Shown one piece after another: positions 34,801 through 45,799 of a DNA stretch of 64,000 nucleotides. Each line of letters begins with the position of its first letter. The stretch's first letter is position 1. The DNA is from Tenebrio molitor (lineage: Eukaryota; Arthropoda; Insecta; Coleoptera; Tenebrionidae). Below the pieces are notes generated by a model. It did not search any database. It was not told the DNA's origin and saw nothing but the letters and a program-made list of their open reading frames with translations. The stretch spans positions 18,414,001 through 18,478,000 of the forward strand of contig NC_091051.1 in the NCBI RefSeq assembly GCF_963966145.1, read 5' to 3'. The translations under genes were made by a program, and so were the position numbers.

Positions 34801-35765
34801 GGTTCAAGTGTTCTGAACGAATTTTTGTCATTTGTGATATGACTTGTCGCGCCATTATCTACATACCAGTCTTTATTACTGCTTTCAGAATTCATCACAG
34901 TTGATGTAATAGAAACGAGTGTCATGTTCGTACCTGGTTCCGGATTGCTCGATTTCGGTGGCCTGCCATCAGCTATCCACTTTCTACACACTTTCACGGT
35001 GTGATTTGGCTTCTTACAATAATGACAAATCAGCTTCTTTTTCTTCTTGGAATCGACTACATTCGCTTGCTGCGATGCCTGCTTCGACGAGTTCACAACC
35101 AGAGCTTTCTGATCAGAAGATTCGTCCTCCTTGGTCCCTAAGGCTCGTTCATATGCACACAATTGATTTGTCAGATTATCGACTGTTCTGTCACTTTTTG
35201 ACATTAACATCCAGCTAGACTTGAATGAAAAATAGTCATCTGGTAGTGTTCCCAGAATTTTACAGATCAGAAATAAGTCTGGTAGTTCCAGGTTCGCTTC
35301 ATCTTTCATCATCTCCTGCTTCAACTCGCTCCATAGTGTTTTCAATTTTGAAATATGTGATGCGATGTCAACTTCAGGATTCCTCTTAAATCCAAAGAAT
35401 TGTAAGCAGAGGTTGTAGACTTTGTCCTCAGAAACGCCGTCAAACAACTTGTGAAGTTCCAGCCATACTTCTCGCGACGTCGTGAATCGCATTATCTTCT
35501 TCAACGTTTCATCTAACATGTTCGTGGTTAAGATAATCAAGGCATTGCTGTCTGCTTTATTGAATACTTCTAATGCACTTTTGTACGTCGCTGTTTGGGC
35601 AGCGGTAGCATCTTCTTGTAGTGTATTAGGTGCCACTAACCTGCCTTGGACAACATCCATTGCTCCGGAGACTCCTCGTAGACAGACGGAAATTTTGTAT
35701 TTCCACGTAGTCCAATTTGCTTTCCCTTCCAATAGTCCAACGTTAATTATTCTTGACGAATCCAT
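31800..35765 (-). CDS. Copia gag-pol polyprotein, intact
   Basis: One uninterrupted 1,321-residue frame, normal for Copia. In order: gag from MDSSRIINVGLLEGKANW; a zinc knuckle CHYCKKPNHTVKVC (about residue 246); an aspartic protease with DNGATSH (about 305); integrase with its HHCC zinc site (HERFGH, CEGCMYGKAH) and the catalytic series DVCGPF, SDNGKEF, NGCSERENR; reverse transcriptase with FLYGDLKETIY and YVDDGL; RNase H with STTEAEVVAA and DNEAAIRLAQ. The reading frame has no break and all catalytic residues visible to me are present, so the element could be active. Initiation is from the ATG at 35,765, about 135 bases after the 5' LTR. The protease has DNGA where many relatives have D(S/T)GA. 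Confidence 0.97.
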   Translation of the reverse strand: MDSSRIINVGLLEGKANWTTWKYKISVCLRGVSGAMDVVQGRLVAPNTLQEDATAAQTATYKSALEVFNKADSNALIILTTNMLDETLKKIMRFTTSREVWLELHKLFDGVSEDKVYNLCLQFFGFKRNPEVDIASHISKLKTLWSELKQEMMKDEANLELPDLFLICKILGTLPDDYFSFKSSWMLMSKSDRTVDNLTNQLCAYERALGTKEDESSDQKALVVNSSKQASQQANVVDSKKKKKLICHYCKKPNHTVKVCRKWIADGRPPKSSNPEPGTNMTLVSITSTVMNSESSNKDWYVDNGATSHITNDKNSFRTLEPFSTTHSVTTANGEKIEAIGKGTVEIEAAVGGRWNKITLTDVWCVPSIQKNLFSVLAAQDKRQNSEFISTTETFNFKVDGLVQLIGVRDRFGGLYKLAVRSTKTSSLDEVNVTGTNNLLQLYHERFGHQNKRHVKSLLSKELNIKVEMDSELCEGCMYGKAHRLPFGTRTKTTKAGERVHTDVCGPFQESMSGFKYFVLFKDDYTKFRTIYFLKEKSEVAEKLSQFLAETKTVGHVIKELLSDNGKEFDNKDVRSMLQKEGIIQRLTMPYTPQQNGCSERENRTVVETARAIMHAHGNIPQTLWAEIVRSANYILNRTGPSNVPGTSPYELWYGKKPGLKHLRVIGSTCYVHVPKQTRKKMDPKATKGILIGYDHDDGYRIFDKEECKLIRSRDVVFEEKTLEHTKSVIIPEDDSTSKQEIQADRDDELTDDDEEEQETEDTSISGTSESDCEHNADRTTRCLRNRSTLKAPEKLQDYVMHLATSLEEPETYGEAMKSDQKDYWKEAMDREMKALQENETWELVDLPQGKRAISNKWVYKVKTNADGSIDKFKARLVIKGYSQQRGIDYDETFSPVARKSTIRTLLSVAANEGMKLAQIDVSTAFLYGDLKETIYMQQPEGHCDGSGRVCRLKKSLYGLKQAPRCWNEKFSNYIIKLGFRRSEADPCLFVRQTGSTKMFFVLYVDDGLIAANDEQELQQFIDDLGRKFKITAKPASFFLGLEINREEDGSVRVSQTHYTEKLLERFNMSNCKAVTTPIVKDNDTEESSRNSEFPYRQAVGALMFLMCGTRPDIAYALSVVSRNLENPTDRDVVRVKRILRYLRGTTNCGLLYKNNQAKGVFECYSDADHGGDLSTGRSTSGVLCLHSGAPISWMSQRQSSVAISTTEAEVVAASEAAREIIWIKRILTELDQLKATPTLQIDNEAAIRLAQNPEFHRRTKHIRIRHFFVRELVTAGEIMVSKVDSEKQLADILTKPLFSTRFRDLCNDMGICKLLNKGEC

Positions 35766-35880
35766 TGTTTCTTCTTTGGTTCACCTCGTGGATTCCTTAA
35801 CCTCAAAATTGGACTTGCGGAGATTACTTCAACCAGTACGCCAAATTATATTTTCCCGTTAGTGCACTTTCTTTTTAATA

Positions 35881-35899
35881 CGCACTGTAGCCCATAACC
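35881..35899 (-). other. Copia primer-binding site
   Basis: Just inside the 5' LTR the - strand reads ggttatgggctacagtgcg. A ggttatgggc start is the known Copia-type site, which pairs with an internal half of initiator methionine tRNA. Confidence 0.8.
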
Positions 35900-36118
35900 T
35901 GTTGGGATTTTCTAATAAGGCCGACTGTTTTGATTTAAAAGCTAAAACTGTTTATTCAAACGTGAACGTGTTGTTTTACAATCTACAAGTTTCAAGTTAG
36001 TGTCTATGGCGTATACCAGGTTTTTCCTTAGTTACATCTACTCGTTGGTTTTAGTACCAACCTAAACAAAATAAAAGTACTGTTATTAAATGATTATAAA
36101 ATGAGAAATACATCAACA
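35900..36118 (-). repeat. Copia 5' LTR
   Basis: 219 bases, identical to the 3' LTR apart from one base. The outer five bases (gctct here, gcaaa beyond the other LTR) do not match, so no target-site duplication is visible. Confidence 0.95.
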
Positions 36119-36289
36119 GCTCTAATTTTGTTCATTCAGGTCGGATTTTTGGAATATCTGAGCTTCAAACAGTTTAAATTGATTGTCAAAATAACAAGAA
36201 TCGAAAGTGGGGTTACGATTCCTAAAGGTTTATTTACACTTTACTTGAATGTCAAGAAAGTGACGGCCAAAATTTTTTGGCCGCCATAG

Positions 36290-37420
36290 TACAGAGTGTC
36301 TATAAAAGAACATATATCAAGAGTCCTGTGGAACTCGAATACATTTGATTTTTGCCGCTTTGTAGCATATTGTGGTACTAAATAGAAAAACAGAGGTTAT
36401 GTAACTTCATTAATGACAGGTTCTTTGATTTTTACAATAAAAGCAATTAAAGGCCTTCCTGAGGCAGCAATCCATACTCCAATCAAGTTTCTACAAATTC
36501 ATGTGGATTTTCTGAACTCCAATTATCCTAGTTTTGTGCTTCGTCCAAAAAAAAAAAAACTAATGTCTAATAATCTGCAAGCAAAGTTAATATTAAAATT
36601 GTTTAATTCAGTTTATAATTACGAACCTGTCAACGTTCAAATTGTTTAAAAACCAATTGCAGTATTCTAAGCGGCTCTCAGAATTATCTGGTCGAAGTTC
36701 TTGAAGTGTTGTAATTTTGTATGGATAGAAGTTCAGGTTTTTTCTAACAATATTCTGACAAGTGGAGAGTCGTACATCAGCCTGAAGTGATAACTTCCTG
36801 AGGGATTTTTTTGAGTTTTGTTCCATTCGTTGCCGTAAATCTTCGACAATTTCTTCATTCACTGAGGGTCTTCCTACATTTTTACCAAAGTTCAATCAAC
36901 ACTTCCAGTTGCCACAAATCTATCCAGAATCCTTCTGATGTGTGGAATTAAATTTGCTTCCACGATGTTGTCATTTGAAAATTTTCCGAAAAATTCTTCC
37001 TTGCAAGCATTTATAGAATACACCCACTCTCCATTCTGCAGGGTACCATTTCAGTAATACGACATCACAATGAAGGTGTTTTGCTCTAGCGATAAAACCA
37101 TTGCGGTTTAGTGAAAAGATTGCTAAATGTCTTACCTTCGCGACCTCCTAACTTGTTTTTGGTATTATTCACAGTTCACACTTATGTGGAAAAACGTTTT
37201 AGTCTTGATAAAGAGTGTTGCAGAGAATCACAATTCAAAAGTAAAACGACTAAGACGCCGAACTCACAACTGACGCTAAGATTTAATTAATAATTTGACA
37301 TTTGTCATTTGACGTCTAATTTGCCAGCTTCAACAGCTCGACATAGTTCGACCAAAAAAAATATAGAGCCGCACAATTCCACAGGACTCTTGATATATGT
37401 TCTTTTATAGACACTTTGTA
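36290..37420 (-). mobile_element. Tc1/mariner-type element, 1.13 kb, decayed
   Basis: The ends tacagagtgtctataaaag and (reverse complement of the right) tacaaagtgtctataaaag match for about 44 bases up to gagtcctgtgga. TA lies at both edges, and the left TA is shared with the preceding MITE. A transposase relic fills the middle. Confidence 0.92.
36430..37095 (-). pseudogene. Tc1/mariner-type transposase relic
   Basis: Starts near 37,095 with MVLSLEQNTFIVMSYY followed by a stop, then a frame through NACKEEFFGKF, HIRRILDRFVATGSV and a second stop. It continues in another register with GRPSVNEEIVEDLRQRMEQN and the HTH SLQADVRLSTCQNIV, then YNPYK-like and LEYCNWFLNNL. Near 36,500 a degraded KIGVWIAASG-like piece belongs to the catalytic core. 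The DDD motifs and the C-terminus are not preserved. It is related in layout to the better copy at 5,537-6,677. Confidence 0.82.
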
Positions 37421-38375
37421 CCACGACCTGCTAGATAGTCAGAGTGTCTATAGCGGCCTGGGCGTAGACCGAAAAATCCTATGTTCTCATGATTCTGACG
37501 TTTAGGGTTGATTTCGGGGGTTGCTGTAAGCAACTAACTGTCATGCTATCACATCGTCATGTGCATCGTGACAATTTTGACATGCAGTCCAAGATGCAGT
37601 CCACACACATGTATCTGCATGATGCATGCAGTCATGCATAGTTGTCCAGTAATAAATGATAGGTACATTACTTTAATTGTAATTACAGTTTGGATATTCT
37701 ACATAGCAAAAGCAAAATGTTGCGCACTGGTTCGGTTGTGCGGGAGGGACAAAGTTTCGGCGCCGCGTTTTTTGAAAATATCTCGGTCAGTGGCGAGTGC
37801 AAATTCATAGAATAATAATTTGCCCAAAATGATATTATATTCAAAACTGTACAAAACGTAAAATATCCTTTCCACTCATTTCCACCAAGAATGGCACGGA
37901 TTAATTAAGCAAATATAGGTAATTGTTTTGTTGTGGGCCCATCTTTATCTGAAATGACCCGCTTAGGAAATAATGTAGGTACTGCAAATCCAAGAATGAG
38001 ATTATAATTTTAATATTAATCTAGAAATAGGAATTTGTTGTTGCTGCATTTACCGCAATATCGGTTCTAATATGATAAAAAAGCCAGTTCATAAACACTA
38101 ACAGCAAAATGCTAAAAACCAGAAACATCACACAGAACTAGCATCAACAAAATTAATAAAATTGTTGTTATTAAAGCTACTTTTAAACTGCGACACTCTT
38201 TGAGTCTTTGACACTGCATTTTGACAACTTCACTGAATTCATAACATTTGTTTATGAGGTTATGATTTTTTAGTGACATTCCCCCCTAAAGTGGCGCCGT
38301 GGAGATCACAGGCACTAAAGCTTCGCCCAGGCAGATGTATAGTGAAATATGTCAATCATCAAGACGGCGGTGGTC
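37421..38375. other. Intergenic DNA, possible decayed TIR element
   Basis: gtctatagcggcctgggcg near 37,448 and cgcccaggcagatgtatag near 38,323 form a weak inverted pair that could bound an old element of about 900 bases. No frame is recognised. A stretch of short cat/gcatg repeats lies near 37,555-37,640. Confidence 0.3.
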
Positions 38376-39285
38376 TACAGTGAGCGGCAAAAGTATGGAA
38401 TAAATTCATTAAAAATTAAACAAAATTTTTTTCAAAAAAATGTTTGGACCGGTCAATTTTAGTTTATAAAAATACATATTTTAATGCAAAATAAAATTCC
38501 AAACAGTCATTTGTTTTCGAGTTATGACGTCATCGAAATTTTTTTTAAATGGAAACCCTCAATTTTTTTTCTTGATTCTGATAGCCCCTTTAATTGTCTA
38601 AATGCCAGTATGAACATTTTGTTACCTTACATCAGGAAATTTTTGAGAAAAAAAAAATAAATTTGGAAAAATTAAATTTTATAACGAACAAAAACAAGTC
38701 AAAAACTGTGTTAGTAAGTATTTAAAATTATGGAATTAAATGTTCGAATTGCCATCCCCCAGCTTGTTGACAATAAGCAAGTTTATGAAGAAATTCCCCC
38801 TGTTTTAGTTTTATCCCAGCACCCAATCAAAATTAAAATTTCTATACGTTGTGTTTCTGTTAAATGAGTCATTTTAGAAAACGTTTTGTAAAACGAATAA
38901 CACATACGAATGAAATTGACACTAACATTTGACTGTTTGATTTACCTACTTGATTTTTTGACTTGTTTTTGTTCGTTATAATATTTATTTTTTCCAACTT
39001 TATTATTTTTTTTCTCAAAAATTTCCTTATGTAAGATAACAAAATTTTTATACTGTCATTTATACAATTAAAGAGGCTATCAGAATCAAGAAAAAAATAG
39101 GGGGGTTTCCATTTAAAAAAACTATCGATGACGTCATAACTCGAAAACAAATAACTGCTTGGAATTTTGTTTTGTATTAGAATATGTATTTTTATAAAGT
39201 AAAATTGACTTGTGCAAAGATTTTTTTGAAAAAAATTTTGTTTAATTTTTAAGGAATTTATTCCATACTTTTGCCGCTCACTGTA
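38376..39285. mobile_element. Foldback element with about 320-bp arms
   Basis: TA-flanked ends tacagtgagcggcaaaagta match inverted, and the two arms pair for about 320 bases (blocks such as tatggaataaattc, gttatgacgtcat and aaaaacaagtcaaaa). The centre of about 240 bases holds the first codons of a transposase on the - strand (start 38,872: MTHLTETQRIEILILIG). A single related arm lies at about 44,540-44,820. Confidence 0.88.
38700..38872 (-). pseudogene. Transposase N-terminal fragment
   Basis: MTHLTETQRIEILILIGCWD resembles the first helix of some Tc1/mariner transposases. A stop follows after about 30 codons and nothing of the catalytic domain remains. It forms the loop of the foldback element. 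Confidence 0.6.
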
Positions 39286-39293
39286 TATATTCG

Positions 39294-39358
39294 AAAAATT
39301 GGCAAGATAAAATCAACTCCGGCCTACGGCCGTCGTGCTTTTATCGTGCCAATTTTTC
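39294..39358. repeat. Short hairpin with CG-rich loop
   Basis: aaaaattggcaagataaaa pairs with ttttatcgtgccaattttt. The loop contains ctccggcctacggccgtcg. Confidence 0.7.
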
Positions 39359-39454
39359 TCGTCTAATTGCTAAGCAATAAGTTTTCGTTGCAAAAAATAT
39401 TTTTTATTATACCTGAATCATAATCCCTGTTTTTGACACTTAAATGCGTGCGAA

Positions 39455-40437
<983 letters not shown>

Positions 40438-42981
40438 AATGAGAGTAAACTCTATTGGTGGATCAAGATATTTTACTACGTTCATTGATGATAAAAGTTA
40501 GGTTGGTGCGAAATTTACTTTATCAAGAAGAAAAGTGAATGGTTGAAACTCAGCTAGGAAAAAGAATAAAATGTCTTCGATCGGATAATGGAACTGAATA
40601 TTTATGTAATGAATTTGAAAGTTATTTGAAGAAACATGGAATAAAACATGAAATGACGGTGGCATATACACCAGAACAGATTGGCGTCGCAGAACGAAGA
40701 AATCGCACTTTAGGAGAAATGGCAAGATGTATGATGATACAATCGTAATTGTCGCCCTCATTTTGGGCAGAAGCAATTTCTACAGCAAATTATTTAACAA
40801 ATCTAGAAGTATAAATGGACAAACACCGCACAAATTATGGACGGGAAAAGATTTTAGCGTGAAACACTTTCAAATTTTTGGAACGAAAGGTTACAGGTTA
40901 GATAAAACTCCAAATAAAGGAAAATTTGATCCAAGAAGTAAGAAATGTATTTTCGTGGGTTATTCAACAGAAAGAAGAGCGCATCGAGTGTGGTGCCCCG
41001 ATTCTAAAAGAATTTATGCAACAAGAGATGTAAAATTTGTAAATAATTTTGAAGTAAAAGAACAACCGATGCAGGAAGAATTTACTTCTGAAGATATTAT
41101 GAAGAAAGAAAAAGAAAATATTTGAACAATTATAGAAAACTTTAAAATGAATCAATAGAAAATCAACCAGAAAATGAAGAAACAGAACGTGAAGCTAGTA
41201 ATAATGAGAATCAATTAGAAGATCAAACAGAAATAGAAAACTTGCAAGAAAATCACAACGAAAGAAGAGAAGTAGAAACAAGAGAAAAGCGAAAACCTGG
41301 AAGACCAAAATTTCTTTATACAGGAAAGAAAGGAAGACCTAAGAAATTATACGTACAAGCATGTGAAGAAGAAATAACAGGGAGAGAAGGTTCAAGAACA
41401 AATGAAATGACTGAAGAAGGTCCAAAAACAATTAAAGAAGTATTTTTACGACAAGAATCCGAAGAATGGAGAGAAGCGATGAAAAATGAATTTAATTCTC
41501 TAAAGAAAAATAAAACATGGGAAATAGTTGCTCGCCCAAGTGATCGAAAAGTAATAGGCTGTAAATGGGTTCTGAAAACAAAATTTAATTCCGATGGTAC
41601 AATCGCTCGTCGAAAAGCAAGATTAGTTGCAATTGCCAGGAATAGATTTCCAAGAAACTTTTGCACCTGTTTCAAGATTATGTTCTGTAAGACTAATAAT
41701 GGCCATCGCAGCACAATACAATTTAATAGTTCATCAGTTGGATTTTGTAACAGCATACCTAAATGGGGATATCGATGAGGAAATTTACATGGAATTACCT
41801 GAAGGAATAAATGAAACTGGAGCAGAAGTCGTGTTCAAAAACAAAGTTTGTTTATTGAAAAAAGCATTATATGGATTGAAGCAGTCAGGTCGTCAATGGT
41901 ACAAAAAATTAGATGAGAACCTACAGAAGTTGAATTTAAGACCCCTCAGCACAGACAAATGCATCTATATGAGAAAAACAAGAAGAGGAAACGAAGAAAA
42001 CATGGTTTTAATAGCAGTGTATGTAGATAATATAATAATAGCGTTTAACAGCATGGAAGAAATTAATAATCTGCAAGAAAATCTTGCGAAAATTTTCCAG
42101 ATGAAAGATATGGGACAGATAAAATATTGTTTGGGAATTGAATTTTACGTAAAGAAAAACAAAGTTACTATGACTCAGAAGAAATATGTTGATGATTTAT
42201 TAAAGCGTTTTGGAATGGAAAATTCAAAAGAAGTTTCAACTCCCATGGACCCAAATGTTAAACTGTCAAAATAAATGTGTCCAAAAACGGAAAAAAAAAA
42301 GAAGAGATGACAAGGTGTCCATCAGAATTTAATTGGTTCCCTTATGTATTTATCAGTTTCAACAAAGCCAGATATTTCATATGCCGTAAGCTGTTTAAGT
42401 CAATATAATACGTGTTTTGGAAAGGAAGACTGGATTGCTGCGAAAAGAGTACTACGATATTTAAATGGAACTAAGGACTACGGATTAGTTTACGAAAAAA
42501 ATATATAATTGATATAATTGGTTTTGCAGATGCTGACTGGGGAGCGAATCCTGACGACAGAAAATCTTACACAGGATATATTTTTATTTTTGCAAATTGT
42601 TCTGTCAGCTGGGAAGCAAGAAAGCAACAAACAGTAGCACTCTCAAGTACAGAAGCAGAATATATGGCTTTATCCGATGCAACAAAAGAAGCCATCTATT
42701 TACGACGATTTTTAAAGGATGTGTTGGACATAGATAAACAAATTCAAATAATGAACGATAATCAAGGTGCAAGGAGCCTCGCACAAAACCCAATTCAACA
42801 TTCCAGAACCAAGCACATAGATATCAGGCATCATTTTGTACGAGAAATATTGCAAAGAAAAGAAATAGAAATTAAATACATACAAACGAGTGAAATACTC
42901 GCTGATTTTTTAACGAAGCCCCTATCAAAATTCAAACATAACTATTGCTTACAAAATTCCGGCATTAAGAATATAGAATAA
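40438..42981 (+). pseudogene. Degenerate Copia pol: integrase, reverse transcriptase, RNase H
   Basis: Begins inside integrase (MRVNSIGGSRYFTTFIDD at 40,438, with a stop soon after), then LRSDNGTEYLCNEFE and the AERRNRT motif. An integrase C-terminal region follows (HKLWTGKDF, FDPRSKKCIFVGY). Reverse transcriptase starts near 41,460 (EWREAMKNEF), shifts frame near 41,630, and has LDFVTAYLNGDIDEEIYM and, at the catalytic site, YVDN instead of YVDD. RNase H follows (STEAEYMALS, DNQGARSLAQ, RTKHIDIRHHFVREIL) after further breaks near 42,270 and 42,510. Gag and protease are missing. The element cannot be active. It is a different Copia lineage from the one at 31,800. Confidence 0.92.
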
Positions 42982-42995
42982 AGAAAAAATAAATT

Positions 42996-43153
42996 TAAGG
43001 GGGGCTGTTGTAATATTAAATTTATATTTGATATTAATTAGTGAGCAGTTGTTATAAAAACAAATGAATATTATAAATAGTTTGAATAAAAAATATAAAC
43101 AAAAAATCTGTCAATAGTTTATTGAATTAAAAGGATTCTTCTAATAATACTAC
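42996..43153 (+). repeat. Polypurine tract and 3' LTR of the degenerate Copia
   Basis: A purine tract aaggggggc at about 42,998 is followed at 43,007 by tgttgtaatatt. The LTR probably ends at ...ataatactaca (43,153), giving about 147 bases with TG and CA ends and an aataaa-type signal near 43,085. No second LTR is present in the window, so its limits rest on sequence style only. Confidence 0.6.
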
Positions 43154-43237
43154 ACCATTTTTTTAAGAAAATTACAAATTTTACTTCAAAACTAATTTAA
43201 TTTTTTTTTCTATGTGGTTATTTAAAATCGGGGATTT

Positions 43238-43385
43238 ACTTCAACAGACCAAACAAATTAGAAGATTTACGACACAGAATTCGGGCTGAAATGGAACAAA
43301 TTAGCCCTAACATTATTGAGCGCGGTGTACAATGTTTACACTCCTATAATCTATTCATTTGGATTGTGACCACTCCCTAGTAACT
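43238..43385 (+). pseudogene. Tc1/mariner-type transposase C-terminal fragment
   Basis: NKLEDLRHRIRAEMEQISPN and IIERGVQCLHSYN resemble the last residues before the transposase C-terminus in this superfamily. Nothing upstream of it is preserved. Confidence 0.65.
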
Positions 43386-44404
43386 TTTCAGTTGCTAGGT
43401 TATTGATAGGGAATTTTAGATAACACTAAATCCAGTCGCAGTTGGCAACTCTCGGAGGCGCCATTTTGACAGAAACGTCACGCTCACAGAAGACAGAACG
43501 GAGAACGACTTGCGCAAACGTTTTTCGACGTACACTGTGCGCATATCTATAAAATTGAGTTTTGGTACAAAATTTTAGAATTCAAAAAGTAAATATGCCA
43601 CGTCGTCTTCCCAAAGTTGGGACCAAACGGTTAATATTGACTTGTTTCGAGACATTTATTGAAGCCAACGGGAAAACAACTCACAAAGACGAACGTCACC
43701 AATAAAGTTAACTCTATTTGTGGTTTTTTGTTGTACATTTTGGCTAGTAAGAACCCGATTTCAAGTCAGGGTGACAAATAGGTGATGCAGTGCAAATGTG
43801 TAGCTATCTTTGTCCTACACATTAATTACTAATATGCGTCATCTTTCTCAAACTTGCAATTTTGTGCCGTTACCATGACAATACAAGTTGCAACTCAACT
43901 TGAAATCGGCCTCTAAGTGTTGTAGTTTGATACCTTCTGCCTTTTCATCCCCTGTAAATCATTTTTTTGAACTTTCTGTCTGATTAGTTTTTATCTGAAA
44001 ATATTTGTATTAATCAAAATCAATGATAATTGAAAGTTCTGTCTTATTGCCAAATGACCATTTCCTTCGTTCTTCCTTAATATCGAGAATTGCATGAGGT
44101 GATTTCGAAGTTTTTATGTTAAATAATCTGTACCTGGATATAACCCCACTTTTCAACAGACGTGATTACAGAATCAGACAGACGTTTTTAGTTTCTCCTA
44201 CTTCAAATATTGATTTCCGTTATTAATATTGATAAATACATTAAAATCATTGCTTTACTACCATGGTCAAGTTTTGACAATTCTGACATTTTCACATCAT
44301 GTTCACACCACACAAATATTTAGTGTAAAACGTATGCAGCACACAGCTAAACAGCGCCTACTATTTTTTTCGTTGCGGTCACAATCAAAGTGAATAGATA
44401 TTAT
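43347..44404. mobile_element. Possible TIR element, 1.05 kb
   Basis: ctattcatttggattgtgac at 43,351 and gtcacaatcaaagtgaatag near 44,378 are an inverted pair of about 25 bases. The interior includes a 36-codon frame at 43,595-43,705. No transposase is seen. Confidence 0.4.
43595..43705 (+). CDS. Small unrecognised frame, 36 residues
   Basis: Reads MPRRLPKVGTKRLILTCFET and ends in HQ. It is preceded by a less AT-rich stretch (gccattttgacagaaacgtc) that looks like a 5' leader. It could be a first exon, a transposon frame or chance. I do not recognise it. Confidence 0.2.
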   Translation: MPRRLPKVGTKRLILTCFETFIEANGKTTHKDERHQ

Positions 44405-44539
44405 GTGAGTGCTAAATAGTTGGCGGGGGGCAATTTCAACATTTGCGTTACATTTTATTGTTAACCTTAGATGTTTGTTTGTTTTTGTTTGAGGTCAATT
44501 AAATTTTTTACATTAAAAATTAAATTAAATTTTCGAAGT

Positions 44540-44830
44540 AAATTTGTCATTTTCTCAAAAAATTGTTATGTAAGGTACACATTTTTTTGATTCATCGTTT
44601 AGGTAGTAAGAAGGTCTATCAGAAAGAGGACAAAAAAGTGGGGGTTGTCATTTAAAAAAAATTGGTGATGACGTAATAGCTCAAAAATGGATAATGTCAT
44701 AAACAAGTGAAGCCACTTAAAATAAGCATTATGAGAAATAAAAATCGACCTGTTTCAGCGTTTTCGATAAATGTCATTCGTATTGAAATTACTGGATTTA
44801 TTCCATAAGTAGTTTCCACACTGTATACTC
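44540..44830. repeat. Single arm related to the foldback element at 38,376
   Basis: Shares the order of features with that element's arm: tttctcaaaaa near 44,550, a tcatttaaaaaaaattggtgatgacgt block near 44,648, and a ttactggatttattccataa end. No opposite arm is near. Confidence 0.55.
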
Positions 44831-45038
44831 CATTCTTTATCTTGGTGAGTGGTCGATGCGATCAACCAAGCCATGGGTAGCTTTGTAATTGTAAGTTTTA
44901 CTTCTTCCACCAAATTATTGTGTGGTGTAAATCAAATATTAATTGTCATCGGTGTCATTCAGATTCAGAATCTTCGTCAAGCATTCATGTCCAAATCTCG
45001 CGATCTTATGTCGCGAAATGTAATTACATATACCTATC

Positions 45039-45437
45039 TACCGGGACATTTTTTTAACTCTGAACATAGTTCATACTTATTCCCTATGTTCAATTTTAAA
45101 AAACACAGATCAAACGCATTGTGAGTTGCTATGCAACCAACTATACCGAACACCAGAGATTTTGAAATAATGTTAAAAATTGTTGCGATTGATGGAATTG
45201 GTCTATCATGTGTTGCATTGGAAATGTCACGCACATTTCTAATGCTCTGATTGGCATAGAATAACTGCATTATGTGTATTTCTTCTTCAAACAACTTGAC
45301 CATTTTGTTAATCTGTCAAGTACTTATTTTCGTTACCTTGGTTACGTGATTACATACATGCATTGATCTGTGTTTTTTAAAACTGAACATAGAGAATAAC
45401 TATGGGCTATGTTCAATGTTAAAAAAATGTCCCGGTA
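45039..45437. mobile_element. TA-flanked MITE with about 85-bp TIRs
   Basis: taccgggacatttttttaac at both ends (inverted), with inner matches such as ctatgttcaa and aaaaaacacagatca. The length is 399 bases. It encloses a transposase-like N-terminus on the - strand. Confidence 0.88.
45140..45303 (-). pseudogene. Transposase-like N-terminal fragment in the MITE
   Basis: MVKLFEEEIHIMQLFYANQS and RPIPSIATIFNIISK have the look of a transposase helix-turn-helix (a xRPIPSxxTIxxIxxK pattern). It then runs into the TIR. The catalytic part is absent. Confidence 0.5.
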
Positions 45438-45799
45438 TGTATAAGCCGTACACATCGATTCTAAAATTTGACCGTTCCCGGTCACAGATCTTCCCGGTCT
45501 GAAAATTATCGACGTTCGTCGTCGGTAAATCCAACCGAACATTAGGTATTCCCGTCCCGTGCCGAGCAATATTGCAAAGAAGTTTGGGTTTGAAAACTTA
45601 ACCGGATTAAACCGGACCTAATTTGACCGGAAAGTGTGTGGTCGGTCTAGAACATTTTGAAATTCCCAAGTAAGTTATTAAAATTTTAGAGAACGATGCG
45701 ATGTGAGGACGACACGTTTGAGGTTATGTCTCGATGCATGTGAATCATGAGCAATTTAACTTGGAAAATAATAAATAGAAAGACTTTGCGGCGTCTCTG
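45438..45799. other. Intergenic DNA, nothing recognised
   Basis: Slightly richer in CG near 45,470-45,560 (ccggtcacagatcttcccgg and similar), without a frame. Confidence 0.3.

Larger units (their letters stand above)
31332..36291. mobile_element. Related MITE, interrupted by a hairpin repeat and a full-length Copia
   Basis: The left end tactatgccggccaaaaaat (31,332) and right end (36,260-36,291; reverse complement tactatggcggccaaaaaat) are a TIR pair of the same style as the neighbour at 30,974. Removing the Copia element (31,587-36,118) leaves a unit of about 430 bases. A hairpin repeat (31,379-31,582) also lies inside. Confidence 0.75.

Noticed and set aside
31837..35862. Several + strand frames of 60-140 codons across the Copia region
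   Set aside because: They are antisense shadows of the intact 1,321-residue Copia polyprotein.
36413..36649. + strand frame of 78 codons
   Set aside because: It is opposite a transposase relic with recognisable family motifs, so I treat it as a shadow.
37555..37640. Possible CRISPR-like or satellite array of catg/gcatg repeats
   Set aside because: The short motifs are irregular without fixed unit or spacer, and a CRISPR array is not expected in an insect genome.
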